Assembly: GCF_008107445.1 (NCBI RefSeq)
Contig: NZ_VSLD01000001.1
Span: 1-64,000, forward strand
Source of the DNA: Arthrobacter echini
GTDB taxonomy: Bacteria; Actinomycetota; Actinomycetes; Actinomycetales; Micrococcaceae
Direction: 5' to 3'
Length of the DNA: 64,000 nucleotides
Part shown: one piece after another, positions 26,248 to 35,067 of the stretch
Layout: every line of letters begins with the position of its first letter
Position numbering within the stretch: the stretch's first letter is position 1
Made by a program: the position numbers and the translations under genes
Notes under the pieces: generated by a model
Told to the model about the DNA's origin: nothing
The model's input: the letters and a program-made list of their open reading frames with translations, nothing else
Databases searched by the model: none

Positions 26248-27483
26248 CTAGCGGCGGATGCGGATGACCAGCGACGCCGCGGCGAGGACGGTACAGGCAA
26301 CGCAGATGGCGAGCGCGAACACCGTGACGGACGCGTCGAGGCCCCACCGGCCGGCGGCCGCCCCGAGTCCGAGCACCGGAACCGCACTGCCCAGATAGGT
26401 GATGACGTACACGGCGCTCACGGTCTGGGCGTGCAGCGCGGGATCGACCTTCACGGACACCTCGTTGAAGACCACCCGGAAGGCCATGCCCTGGCCGAAG
26501 CCGGCGACGACGCACGCCCCGACGAGCAGCACGGCACTGCCCGTGGCCGCCGCGACGGGAAGGAGCCCGGTTCCCAGCGCCATGGCAGCCAGTCCCACCG
26601 GCACCACGAAACGGCCGCGCGGTGACAGGAGCTGGCTGAGAGCGGACGAGGCCAGGACGAGGGCGGCGAGGACGCCGATGACAGGGCGGGAAGTGGTGCC
26701 GACGATCGAGGCGAACCAGGTGGGGGCGAGGCTGAGGGAGAAGCCGAACACCGCGAAGCTGAGGAAGCCCACGGAGGCTGCGGTCCAGAACGCGCGGCGG
26801 GCGTCCCTGGACACTCCGGGCCGACGGGGCCGCAGGGCGGCCAGCGGGCGGACGGCGTCCGCGGGCTTGATGGCGGGGCGGGCGTCGAGCAGGACCAGGG
26901 GCACCAGCAGGCTCACCAGCACCACGAGGTAGACGATGAACGGCGTCCTCGTGGGGGCGGGCAGGAGGGACAGCAGGCCGCCGATCACCGGACCGGCCGC
27001 CACGCCGCCGGCCGAGGCGAGCAGCGTGAACCGCGAGGCCCAGTCGGGGCGGGTGGGCAACAGATCGCGCAGCGCCGCCGCACTCGCACCCGTGGCAAGT
27101 GCTACCGCACCACCCTGCAGCACGCGGCCTGCAGCGAGCATCGGCAGCGTCGTGGCCGCGGCGAACAGGCAGGCACCGAGCAGACCGAGGACGACGGCGA
27201 GGACCAGTGCGGCGCGACGGCCCAGGTGGTCCGACCAGTGGCCCGCGAGGACGAGCCCGCCCACGAGGGCGAGGACGTAGGAGGAGAAGGCGACCGAGAC
27301 TGCGAAGGAGGTCAGGCCGAGATCGGCCTGGATGAGCGGGTAGAGCGGCGTGGCGAGATTGGCTCCGATGAGCAGGGTGGAGATCACCGTGATCGCCAGC
27401 GCCAGGCGCACGGCGAGGGAGGCGTCCCACGCGCGGCGCTGCACGGTGGCGGGTCTCATGCGCAATTCGTTGATGACGCTCAT
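26248..27483 (-). CDS. Major facilitator superfamily transporter
   Basis: 411 aa from ATG 27483, preceded by GGAGAGGTGG. Twelve membrane segments are predicted. The loop 2-3 motif GHWSDHLGRRAAL matches MFS motif A. The overall look is of a drug/metabolite:H+ antiporter, substrate unknown. It is divergent from the Lrp-type regulator (about 165 bp between starts), which may control it. Confidence 0.88.
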   Translation of the reverse strand: MSVINELRMRPATVQRRAWDASLAVRLALAITVISTLLIGANLATPLYPLIQADLGLTSFAVSVAFSSYVLALVGGLVLAGHWSDHLGRRAALVLAVVLGLLGACLFAAATTLPMLAAGRVLQGGAVALATGASAAALRDLLPTRPDWASRFTLLASAGGVAAGPVIGGLLSLLPAPTRTPFIVYLVVLVSLLVPLVLLDARPAIKPADAVRPLAALRPRRPGVSRDARRAFWTAASVGFLSFAVFGFSLSLAPTWFASIVGTTSRPVIGVLAALVLASSALSQLLSPRGRFVVPVGLAAMALGTGLLPVAAATGSAVLLVGACVVAGFGQGMAFRVVFNEVSVKVDPALHAQTVSAVYVITYLGSAVPVLGLGAAAGRWGLDASVTVFALAICVACTVLAAASLVIRIRR

Positions 27484-27648
27484 GTCCACCTCTCCCCTCG
27501 ATCTGACGTGCCCGTCGGAGCAGTCCCGACGCACTCGCGCACGGACCTCTATAGAATGAGCTCTCCTGCTCTCCGTGCAGTGTCCCAGCGCGGTGATTTG
27601 AGCGCCGTGTGCAACACGGGCGGAAGCGGCTGACGGAAAGTGAGCTTC

Positions 27649-28152
27649 ATGAGCAAGCTGGACAACCTCGACCTGCGCCTGCTGCTCGAACTGGTGCGCG
27701 ATCCCCGGGCGCAGGTCAGTGAGCTGAGCGACACCCTGGGCGTGGCCCGGAACACGGCGCAGAGCAGGATCCGCCGCCTGCTGCGCACCGGCGTCGTGCG
27801 CGGGAGCGGCCGCGAGATCGATCTCGAGGCGCTCGGCTACGATGTGATCGCCTTCATCACCATCGAGGTCTCCCACCGCGAACTCGACGGCGTGATCGCG
27901 GGCCTGCGTACCCTCAGTCAGGTCCTCGAGGTGCACGAGATCTCCGGCCGCGGAGATGTCTGGTGCCGGGTCACCGCGACCGACACGCACAATCTGCAGT
28001 CCGCGCTGCGCTCGGTGCTGAGGATCAAGGGCGTGATCCGGACGGAGACGGTCCTGGCCCTGCACGAACACATCCCCTACCGGACGGAACCGCTGCTCGA
28101 GCGCCTGGCGCAGCACCCCACCGACACCACGAGGAGCACCGACAAACCATGA
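27649..28152 (+). CDS. Lrp/AsnC-family transcription regulator
   Basis: 167 aa from ATG 27649 (GTG 27640 is an in-frame alternative). The N-terminal HTH has LDNLDLRLLLELVRDPR and VSELSDTLGVARNTAQSRIRRL (in pieces), and the C-terminal RAM-like ligand domain starts near ITIEVSHRELDG. These proteins usually respond to amino acids. The stop overlaps the AlaX-like gene by 4 bp, and the divergent MFS gene shares its upstream region, so both are likely targets. Confidence 0.9.
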   Translation: MSKLDNLDLRLLLELVRDPRAQVSELSDTLGVARNTAQSRIRRLLRTGVVRGSGREIDLEALGYDVIAFITIEVSHRELDGVIAGLRTLSQVLEVHEISGRGDVWCRVTATDTHNLQSALRSVLRIKGVIRTETVLALHEHIPYRTEPLLERLAQHPTDTTRSTDKP

Positions 28153-29051
28153 CCCTGCCGACCACCGACACCCGAGTCACGTATCCACGCGGGGACACCG
28201 AGGCCACAGCGCGCGTGCTCCATGCGGCACCCCGGCCGGACGGGCTCCTCGCCGTGGTCCTCGACACCACCGCCTTCCACCCGGTGGATCATGCCTGGCC
28301 CGATCAGGGTCCGGACCGCGGGTCCCTGCAGCGCGGTGTCGAAACCTGGCCGGTGCAGGACTGCGTGGTCGGAGCCACCGACGGCACCGCGCTGCATCTC
28401 GGCAGCGAGGCCCCCGTCCGGAAGGGTACCGAGGGCTGGGCGTTCGTCGTCGTACATCTCCTCGACCCTGGCAGCGCCGGTGGACCGGTGGAGGGGGACG
28501 ACGTCGTGGTGCGGGTGGACGCGTCCTACCGGGCTGCGGTCTCCGCCGGGCACACCGGCTGCCATCTGGCCTCGCTGGCGCTGAACCGGGCCCTGGCGGA
28601 CCGTTGGAAGAAGGTCGTCGCAGCGGATGCCCTCGGTGCCCCGAACTTCGATGCCCTCGCGATCGACACGACGACCATCGGGGAGGCCTCCTCCGTGGAC
28701 ACGTACCGCCTCGGCAAGTCCCTGCGCCGCAAGGGCTTCGCGGTGGAGGGCATCGACACCGCGGCCGTGGCGAACGCGGTCAACGCCACGCTCGCGGACT
28801 GGACCGCGACGGGAGCCGGGATCGGGGTGGACGCCGAGGGACCGGGTCTGACGGATCGGCGCCGCTGGGTCTGCGAGCTGCCTGGGGAACGCGCGGAGAT
28901 CCCCTGCGGCGGGACGCACCTCACGTCCCTGGCAGGCCTCGGCGTCACGGTGACCCTGGCTCTCTCCGACATGGAGGGCACACCGGTGCTCACCATGGAC
29001 ACCCGCGTGACCGGGGCCCCCGCCGTCCGAGGTGGCGCGGGCCCCGCCTAG
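28149..29051 (+). CDS. AlaX-type alanyl-tRNA editing hydrolase (AlaRS editing-domain homolog)
   Basis: 300 aa. The zinc site of the AlaRS/ThrRS editing domain is visible as HTGCH (two His) and PCGGTH (Cys and His). Stand-alone proteins of this family deacylate mis-charged Ser- or Gly-tRNA(Ala). The N-terminal 120 residues form the beta-barrel part. Pairing with an Lrp regulator and an exporter hints at amino-acid stress. Some members act on other small substrates, so editing is a family inference. Confidence 0.82.
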   Translation: MTLPTTDTRVTYPRGDTEATARVLHAAPRPDGLLAVVLDTTAFHPVDHAWPDQGPDRGSLQRGVETWPVQDCVVGATDGTALHLGSEAPVRKGTEGWAFVVVHLLDPGSAGGPVEGDDVVVRVDASYRAAVSAGHTGCHLASLALNRALADRWKKVVAADALGAPNFDALAIDTTTIGEASSVDTYRLGKSLRRKGFAVEGIDTAAVANAVNATLADWTATGAGIGVDAEGPGLTDRRRWVCELPGERAEIPCGGTHLTSLAGLGVTVTLALSDMEGTPVLTMDTRVTGAPAVRGGAGPA

Positions 29052-30319
29052 TCCCGGGTGCCACCGCGATGGTGGCCGGCGTCGATCGACAGCGCCTCGG
29101 ACAGCAACCGCTCGGCGACGGCCAGCCGGGAGAGTGCCTCCAGCTCTCCCCCTCCGACCCGACGTCGCGCACCGGCCACCAGGGTGAGCACCACGGCCGC
29201 GGCCCTGGCCCGGAGCGCCACGGGCTCGACGGACTCGTCGAAGACCCGCAGGAAGCGCTCCACCGTCTGCGGCACGTGGATGTAGCCTGCATCCAGGCCG
29301 GGCAGCACGGCCAGGTGCCCCACACAGCACGCGAGATCGTCCACGAGGTGGCCGGGACCGAGCGTGTCGAGATCCAGCAGTCCCGAGACCGTGGTGCCGC
29401 TGATGAACAGATTCCCCTCGTGGAAGTCCCCGTGGGTCGGCACGAGCGGGCCCGCCTCACTCGCCCGGACGACGTCATCGATCCTCCGGGCGAGCAGTCG
29501 GATCCGGTGAGCCTGCGCCGGGAGCGCCGCCACGGCAGCCTCACCGTAGTCGCGGACCCGATCCGACCAGGAGGGACGGACCGGCAACCCGAGCACCGAC
29601 GCCGGCAGCGCAGCAAGCGTCCGCACCAGGACCCGTGGGTCGATCTCCGCCGCTCCGTCCCGCAGCAGCAGCACGGCCAGGCGATGACCCGGAACGGGAT
29701 GCATGGCGACGACGTCGTGCTCCGGGTCGGCGGCGAGGACGGGCGCCGGGACGCCGGCCTCGTGCAGCAGTGCGTGGCGGTGCGCCAGGGGTGCGGCCCT
29801 CCCCGCCCGCAGCACCTTCAGGTAGCGGTGCTGGTCCCCGTTCCGGGCCAGCACCACGGCGCGGCGCAGGGGGCGATAGGCGCGTAGGCGGAGCACTGTC
29901 CCTGCGGGCAGTGCTCCGCCTCCGAAGGCGAACGCCGTGACGCGTCGGGGATCAAGGGCCGACGGCAACCCGGGGAGCAGCGGGTCGGCCGGGTGCAGCC
30001 AGAGCGCCAGAGGGCTCATCCCGACGGCGGCGAATCTGGTGACACCTGTCGAGCCACGCGGGAGGGGGCAGGAGGTGATGCAGGCCGTGGTCGGTGGCGG
30101 AGAGGGTGGATCGCCGAGCGCCGGCGAGGGTGTCACGGCGATCGAGAAGACCCGCGTGACCCCGGCACCGGGGCGGTGGTGGAGCGACCCCGGGGTCCAG
30201 GACGTGAGGTTCCAGCCCGCCGCGGCGAGGGCCGTCCGTAGCAGGCCCTCGGGAACCCGTGAGTCGAGGAGGCGGATGGTGTCCTGGTCGCGCTGGCTCC
30301 GCCCCCGCCCGGAACTCAG
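29048..30319 (-). CDS. APH-family phosphotransferase (kinase-like), start uncertain
   Basis: The catalytic loop THGDFHEGNL and the metal-binding GLLDLDTLGPG are clear signs of an aminoglycoside phosphotransferase-type fold, and AVVLARNGDQHRYLKV holds the ATP-binding lysine. The small-molecule substrate is unknown. The open frame reaches beyond 30390, but no ATG or GTG in frame precedes the coding-looking LRTALAAAGWNL region; CTG 30317-30319 is the best upstream candidate, GTG 30136 and ATG 30019 are shorter options. The start should be tested. The gene is convergent with the AlaX-like gene (4-bp overlap). Confidence 0.65.
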   Translation of the reverse strand: MSSGRGRSQRDQDTIRLLDSRVPEGLLRTALAAAGWNLTSWTPGSLHHRPGAGVTRVFSIAVTPSPALGDPPSPPPTTACITSCPLPRGSTGVTRFAAVGMSPLALWLHPADPLLPGLPSALDPRRVTAFAFGGGALPAGTVLRLRAYRPLRRAVVLARNGDQHRYLKVLRAGRAAPLAHRHALLHEAGVPAPVLAADPEHDVVAMHPVPGHRLAVLLLRDGAAEIDPRVLVRTLAALPASVLGLPVRPSWSDRVRDYGEAAVAALPAQAHRIRLLARRIDDVVRASEAGPLVPTHGDFHEGNLFISGTTVSGLLDLDTLGPGHLVDDLACCVGHLAVLPGLDAGYIHVPQTVERFLRVFDESVEPVALRARAAAVVLTLVAGARRRVGGGELEALSRLAVAERLLSEALSIDAGHHRGGTRD

Positions 30320-30389
30320 GGAATCCCGTTCTCGGGGAACCTCACGGAGGACGACCGGCGCCGGGGGCCTTGTGCCTGCAGAGGCCTGG

Positions 30390-31469
30390 TCAGGCGCGGC
30401 GGCGCTGGAGGACGCCGTCGAGGTCGAGCCCGCTGGGGCCGTGCTTCGCGGTCGCCTCCCCGGCGCTCCCGGCGGCAGGTGCAGACAGCTCCTCGTGGGC
30501 CGCGGACGACTCCTGCTCCACGTCCCCGGCCGACGCGGCGGCCCTGCGTACAGCGGCTTCGGCGGCCTTGATCGGCACGGTGGTGGACGCCTTCGGGGCC
30601 TCCGGGAGATCGAGTGGGAGCGGAGCCACCCGTTCGGCCTTGGCCGCATCGACATAGGTGGGGCGCGGGACCTCGACCGGCACCCACGCCGTGGCGCCCG
30701 CTCTGCCACCCGGGTGCGGCGTCGGGCGGACCGGGGAGGCGCCCTCCGGAGCCGGGTCCTCCGGGGCGGCGGCATCCGTCGCCTCCGGCAAAACGTCGAC
30801 GGCCGACGAGCCCTGTGCGAGGGCCGCGGTCCTCAGCTCCATGGGTGTCAGTGGTCGGACGTCCGCCTCCTCGGCGTCGAAGAGCGTGGTGGCCCGGACC
30901 GGCTCGGACCGGGTGATCGGGGCGGCGACCGGCTCGGAGTCCTCGGCGTAGGCCGGCCCCATGGCGTCCGCGAAGGCGCGATCGACACGGGCACGGCGGG
31001 CGCGGACGGCCAGGACCCTCAGGAGTGCGATCGATGCGACGCCCAGCGCGAGGCAGATCAGCGGCACGAGGAGGGAGACGATCCCGAAGACTCCGAGCAG
31101 GAGCGTGACGAGGGCGACGGTGAGCGCGACCAGGCCGACGACCGCAATCGCGAGGCGGCCCCGACGGAGGGCGAAGGAGGGCGTGCGCCGCGACGCTCCG
31201 TCCGGATCCGCGTGGCTCGTGCCGGACTCGGCGGGCGAGGTCGGCGCCCAGCCCTCGGCGGGCGGGCCTGCCCCGTCCGGTGTCGTCAGGTCCTGTGGTG
31301 TCGTCATCATCATGATCGCCGCCGAGCGATGTGTGCCGGGCCCCACTGCCGATTGTCCGGTGGTGGCCACATCAGGGAGGCCCCGGCGGAGCGCGGAGGG
31401 CGCCACCCAGACCAGCCAGAGGCCGACGACTGCCACGAGCACCAGGGAGCTATCCAGAGAGAAGACCAC
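30390..31469 (-). CDS. glpR: SepX/GlpR-type divisome membrane protein
   Basis: 359 aa. An N-terminal helix (LVLVAVVGLWLVWVAPS) starts the protein, a second hydrophobic block (about 105-150) holds two more helices, and a basic stretch RRARVDRAFADAM follows. The C-terminal 180 residues are Ala/Pro-rich. Topology, the PSALRRG motif after helix 1 and the rimJ-galU-fthC neighbourhood match SepX of Streptomyces and GlpR of Corynebacterium, which tie cell division to the gephyrin-like protein Glp. The partner gene glp is not next to it here. Confidence 0.75.
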   Translation of the reverse strand: MVFSLDSSLVLVAVVGLWLVWVAPSALRRGLPDVATTGQSAVGPGTHRSAAIMMMTTPQDLTTPDGAGPPAEGWAPTSPAESGTSHADPDGASRRTPSFALRRGRLAIAVVGLVALTVALVTLLLGVFGIVSLLVPLICLALGVASIALLRVLAVRARRARVDRAFADAMGPAYAEDSEPVAAPITRSEPVRATTLFDAEEADVRPLTPMELRTAALAQGSSAVDVLPEATDAAAPEDPAPEGASPVRPTPHPGGRAGATAWVPVEVPRPTYVDAAKAERVAPLPLDLPEAPKASTTVPIKAAEAAVRRAAASAGDVEQESSAAHEELSAPAAGSAGEATAKHGPSGLDLDGVLQRRRA

Positions 31470-31562
31470 ACCTAGAACGGTAGGAGTCCGGTGCTCCGGG
31501 AGGGCGTATTGCCGCCGGTGTGTCGGGCGCGGATGTACGTAGCGACCCGGAAACCGGCTTGA

Positions 31563-32189
31563 TCAGCCGCGTGGGGGCCGATTCTCCAGCCAGGACGCGA
31601 GCAGACCGTGCGGCACGTCCTCGGCGGTGAGCGCGAAACTCCGGTGATCCGCCCACTGCCCCGCGATGTGCAGGTACCGCGGTCGCAGCCCCTCGTCACG
31701 GAACCGGAGCTTCTCCACGACCCGCAGGCTCGGCCGGTTCTCCGGCCGGATGTTGATCTCCATGCGGTGCAGACCCAGCTCGTCGAAGCAGTAGTCCGTG
31801 GCGAGCGCGACGGCGGTGGGCGCGATACCCCGACCGGCGCGGTCGGCGTCTACCCAGTACCCCAGGGTGGCGCTGAGCGCCGACCCCCAGGTGATGCTCG
31901 AGACCGTCAGCTGCCCGACGAGTCGGGCATCCCGCGACCCGGGCTGCTGCTCCGTGATCAGGAAGGGCAGGGCCAGACCCGCACGCGCCTGGGCCGTGAG
32001 CGTCCGCACCATCTGGTGGTAGGTGGGCAGATAGCCGTCCGGGTCGGGATTGGACGCCTCCCAGGGAGCGAGCCACTCGATATTGCGGTTCCGCAGCGCC
32101 GTCCAGATCCCCTTGTCACGATGGCGGATGGGTCTCAGGACCACGGAGCCGGACCTGAGATTCACAGGCCAGCTTGCCGCCGACCACAC
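31563..32189 (-). CDS. rimJ: RimJ/RimL-type GNAT N-acetyltransferase
   Basis: 208 aa. The acetyl-CoA site region GYWVDADRAGRGIAPTAVAL and the ENRPSLRVVEKLRF motif (in pieces) mark the RimJ branch, which acetylates protein or small-molecule amines. The start is GTG 32189; GTG 32165 is an alternative closer to the conserved LRSGSVVLRP. It starts 6 bp after galU ends, so they form one operon. Confidence 0.88.
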   Translation of the reverse strand: MWSAASWPVNLRSGSVVLRPIRHRDKGIWTALRNRNIEWLAPWEASNPDPDGYLPTYHQMVRTLTAQARAGLALPFLITEQQPGSRDARLVGQLTVSSITWGSALSATLGYWVDADRAGRGIAPTAVALATDYCFDELGLHRMEINIRPENRPSLRVVEKLRFRDEGLRPRYLHIAGQWADHRSFALTAEDVPHGLLASWLENRPPRG

Positions 32190-32195
32190 GACGGG

Positions 32196-33092
32196 TCAGA
32201 GGTCCTTGCTGAAGTTCTTGATCCAGGCCCGCAGGTCCGGACCCAGATCCTCCCGCTCCGAGGCGAGCGTGACGACGGCCTTGAGATAGCTCAGCTTGTC
32301 GCCGGTGTCGTAGCGCCGTCCGCGGAAGACCACGCCGTACACCCCTGCGCCCTCCCCGTCGGCGGCGGCGAGGGTCTGCAGGGCGTCGGTCAGCTGGATC
32401 TCGTCGCCACGGCCGGGTTCGGTGGTCTCCAGCACCTCGAACACCCGCGGGTGGAGCACGTAGCGGCCGATCAGGGCCAGATTGGACGGCGCGTCCTCGA
32501 CGGAGGGCTTCTCCACGAGCTCATTGACACGGACGTGACTCTCGCCGTCGATCTCCGTGATGTCGGCGCAGCCGTAGGCACTGATCTGCTGGGGATCGAC
32601 CTCGATGAGGGCGATCACGGATCCGCCCGTCCTGGACTGCACCTCGATCATCGTCTCGAGCAGCGGGTCGCGCTCGTCGATGAGGTCGTCGCCGAGCAGG
32701 ACGGCGAACGGCTCGTCGCCGACGTGCAGCTTGGCCCGCAGCACCGCGTGGCCGAGGCCCTTCGGGTCACCCTGGCGCAGGTAGTGGATGTCGCCGAGCT
32801 CGGACGGACGGCGGACGGCTGCCAGCTTGTCGTGATCACCCTTGTCCTCGAGGGTCTGCTCGATGAAGGGGACGCGGTCGAAGTGGTCCTCGAGTGCGCG
32901 TTTGTTGCGACCGGTGATCATCAGGACGTCGGACAGCCCCGCATCCACCGCTTCCTGGACCACGTACTGGATGGCCGGCTTGTCCACCACCGGGAGCATC
33001 TCCTTCGGCATGGCCTTCGTGGCGGGGAGGAACCGGGTTCCCAGGCCGGCCGCGGGGATAACGGCCTTCGTCACGCGTGATCGCAAAGTCAT
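32196..33092 (-). CDS. galU: UTP--glucose-1-phosphate uridylyltransferase
   Basis: 298 aa from ATG 33092. The nucleotide-binding GLGTRFLPATKAMPKEMLP, PKGLGHAV, and the LLGDDLID and EKP motifs are those of GalU. It makes UDP-glucose for cell-wall and exopolysaccharide synthesis. TAGTGT 7 nt before the ATG suggests a leaderless transcript. It is divergent from fthC. Confidence 0.95.
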   Translation of the reverse strand: MTLRSRVTKAVIPAAGLGTRFLPATKAMPKEMLPVVDKPAIQYVVQEAVDAGLSDVLMITGRNKRALEDHFDRVPFIEQTLEDKGDHDKLAAVRRPSELGDIHYLRQGDPKGLGHAVLRAKLHVGDEPFAVLLGDDLIDERDPLLETMIEVQSRTGGSVIALIEVDPQQISAYGCADITEIDGESHVRVNELVEKPSVEDAPSNLALIGRYVLHPRVFEVLETTEPGRGDEIQLTDALQTLAAADGEGAGVYGVVFRGRRYDTGDKLSYLKAVVTLASEREDLGPDLRAWIKNFSKDL

Positions 33093-33099
33093 GGGGACC

Positions 33100-33105
33100 A
33101 CACTA
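33100..33105 (-). promoter_or_regulatory. -10 element TAGTGT for galU (leaderless start)
   Basis: TAGTGT on the minus strand, 7 nt before the galU ATG. Confidence 0.45.
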
Positions 33106-33148
33106 CATAAAGGGGACGGAATCGCCCGGGCATGGGCACAATGGGGTC

Positions 33149-33805
33149 ATGACACGCTCCGGGAGTGGGATCGACGGCCACGATGATAAAGTCCGGCTGC
33201 GCACGTGGCTCCGCGAGAGGCGCGAAGCGCTGGAGCCCGCGGACCGGGCCGCCCAGTCGAGGGATCTTGCACGCCAGGTCCTGGAGCATGTGGGCAGCAC
33301 GATCCTGCCTACCGGCGAGGGCGGTCGATCGACCATCGCCGCCTACCTCGGCGTGGCACCGGAACCCGACACCATCGCACTGCTCACCGCGTTGGCCCCT
33401 GACCACGACATCGTGGTTCCCATCTGCGAGCCGCGCTACCAGTTGTCGTGGGCGGCGTGGACGCCGGGAACACCCCTGGAACGATCGGTCCGGGCGCCGG
33501 TGGGAGAGCCCGGAGGTCGGAGGTTCGCCTTCACGGAGCTGACCGGGGTACGTCTCATCCTCGTACCCGCGCTGGGGATCGACCAGGACGGTCAGCGCGT
33601 CGGACAGGGCGGTGGGTACTACGACCGCTTCCTCGCCGACCACCCGCATGATGCCCCGAACGCCGTACCGCGCCTGGGGATCGTGTACCGGAGCGAGCTC
33701 CTGCCGGCGGGCCGGGTGCCCGCCCGGCCCTACGACCAGCCCCTCCACGGTGCGTTCACCGCCGACGGCCTCCGCCTCTTCGGAGCGCGCGCCACACCTG
33801 TGTAG
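33149..33805 (+). CDS. fthC: 5-formyltetrahydrofolate cyclo-ligase
   Basis: 218 aa from ATG 33149. The ATP-binding C-terminal motif GGGYYDRFL and the VPALGIDQDGQRVGQG stretch are typical of MTHFS; VRLRTWLRERREAL near the start is the usual N-terminal helix. It converts 5-formyl-THF to 5,10-methenyl-THF using ATP. The 24 codons upstream in frame overlap the galU promoter and are not used. CACAAT 6 nt before the ATG may be a -10. Confidence 0.92.
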   Translation: MTRSGSGIDGHDDKVRLRTWLRERREALEPADRAAQSRDLARQVLEHVGSTILPTGEGGRSTIAAYLGVAPEPDTIALLTALAPDHDIVVPICEPRYQLSWAAWTPGTPLERSVRAPVGEPGGRRFAFTELTGVRLILVPALGIDQDGQRVGQGGGYYDRFLADHPHDAPNAVPRLGIVYRSELLPAGRVPARPYDQPLHGAFTADGLRLFGARATPV

Positions 33806-33883
33806 ACTGGCACTCGACCCCGGAGAGTGCCAAGTGCAGTACCGAGTGCCCCGGGTCCTCGAAGCCCGTCCAGGAGGAACTCC

Positions 33884-34198
33884 ATGCCCATGTATGCCTA
33901 TGCCTGCAAGGATTGCGGCCACGCTTTCGACATCCAGCAGTCGTTCTCCGAGGACTCCCTCGCAGTGTGCCCGGAATGCAGCGGCGCTCTGCGCAAGAAG
34001 TTCAACAGCGTGGGCGTGGTCTTCAAGGGCTCCGGCTTCTACCGGAACGATTCCAGGTCCGGTCCGGTGAGCGCGGAGGCCGGCTCCTCGTCGGGTACAC
34101 CGGCCACGACTGGATCGGGCGGCAGCACGGAGGGCAAGACGGCCCCCACACCGAAGAGTTCGCCCTCGACCACCACGACGGCACCTGCGGCACCCTGA
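33884..34198 (+). CDS. FmdB-family zinc-ribbon protein
   Basis: 104 aa from ATG 33884, preceded by a perfect AGGAGG. The N-terminal ribbon MPMYAYACKDCG and VCPECSG (two Cys-x2-Cys pairs) is the FmdB regulator fold, followed by KFNSVGVVFKGSGFYRND. The last 45 residues are Ser/Thr/Gly-rich and disordered. Despite the name, the function in actinobacteria is not known. Confidence 0.9.
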   Translation: MPMYAYACKDCGHAFDIQQSFSEDSLAVCPECSGALRKKFNSVGVVFKGSGFYRNDSRSGPVSAEAGSSSGTPATTGSGGSTEGKTAPTPKSSPSTTTTAPAAP

Positions 34199-34358
34199 CG
34201 CACCGGGTCCTCCACGGACCCTCCGGCGTCCTGCGGCACCCTTCGCCACGGCGGACCCGAAGAGAGCAGACCCACCGAGCACAGGCTCACAGTGCCCCTG
34301 GTCCCGGTCAGCCTGTCCACATAGCATCGTCACTCCCCCGACGCCGACGGGCGGCGGC

Positions 34359-34364
34359 TAGATT
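34359..34364 (+). promoter_or_regulatory. -10 element TAGATT for the SAF-domain gene (leaderless start)
   Basis: TAGATT 6 nt before ATG 34371; no Shine-Dalgarno. Confidence 0.45.
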
Positions 34365-34370
34365 CCAGTC

Positions 34371-35039
34371 ATGGATCCGATGCGCCACCAGACCAGTACC
34401 CTCCGCCACCGTGCACGCCGTGTCCTGCACCGCCATCGACGCCTCCTGGCCAGCCTCCTCCTCTGTGTGGCCGCGGGCGTGGCCGTCGAAGCGGCTGTGG
34501 GGGACGGGCCGGCGTCCACCCCGGTGGTTAGCGCGGTCCGCGATCTCGCGGTGGGAACGGTGATCTCGGCGGACGACGTGTCCATCGTCGAGGTGCCCGG
34601 CGGAGCCGCCCTCGGCAGTGTCCTCACGGACGTCGGTCGGGTGACGGGCGAGCAACTGGCTACTCCCCTCGGCCGAGGCTCCCCCGTCTACACCACGTCG
34701 CTCGTGAGTGAGGGGCTCCTGACCGGCACCGCTCCGGGCACCGTCGCCGTCCCCCTGCGCCCGGCCGATCCGGCGACCGTGCAGCTCCTGGCTCCCGGGC
34801 ACCTCGTGGACGTGGTCCTCAGTACCGGAGACGGGTACGACGCAACCGCCGATTCCATCGTCCTGGCACGGTCGGTCGCCGTCCTCTGGACGGACCCGGG
34901 AGGATCGGGAGGCGGGTGGCCCGGCGCCGGCCCGGACGGTGGACTCGTCGTCGTCGCCGCCGGAGCCGACGAGGCCGCGGCCCTCGCAGGATCGTCGAGT
35001 TCGGGGGACGTGCACCTCGTGCTGACATCGGGCCCCTGA
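34371..35039 (+). CDS. SAF-domain membrane protein (CpaB/RcpC-like)
   Basis: 222 aa. A basic N-terminus and one membrane helix (LLASLLLCVAAGVAVEAAV) lead into an SAF domain (VVSAVRDLAVGTVISADDV, in pieces), as in CpaB/RcpC proteins that guide Flp/Tad pilin secretion. A second domain follows (VAVPLRPADPATVQLL, LVDVVLS). No tad genes are in the window, so the role is inferred from the fold. Confidence 0.8.
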   Translation: MDPMRHQTSTLRHRARRVLHRHRRLLASLLLCVAAGVAVEAAVGDGPASTPVVSAVRDLAVGTVISADDVSIVEVPGGAALGSVLTDVGRVTGEQLATPLGRGSPVYTTSLVSEGLLTGTAPGTVAVPLRPADPATVQLLAPGHLVDVVLSTGDGYDATADSIVLARSVAVLWTDPGGSGGGWPGAGPDGGLVVVAAGADEAAALAGSSSSGDVHLVLTSGP

Positions 35040-35067
35040 CGTGGGCCTGGTCCGGATCCCGCCGCGC

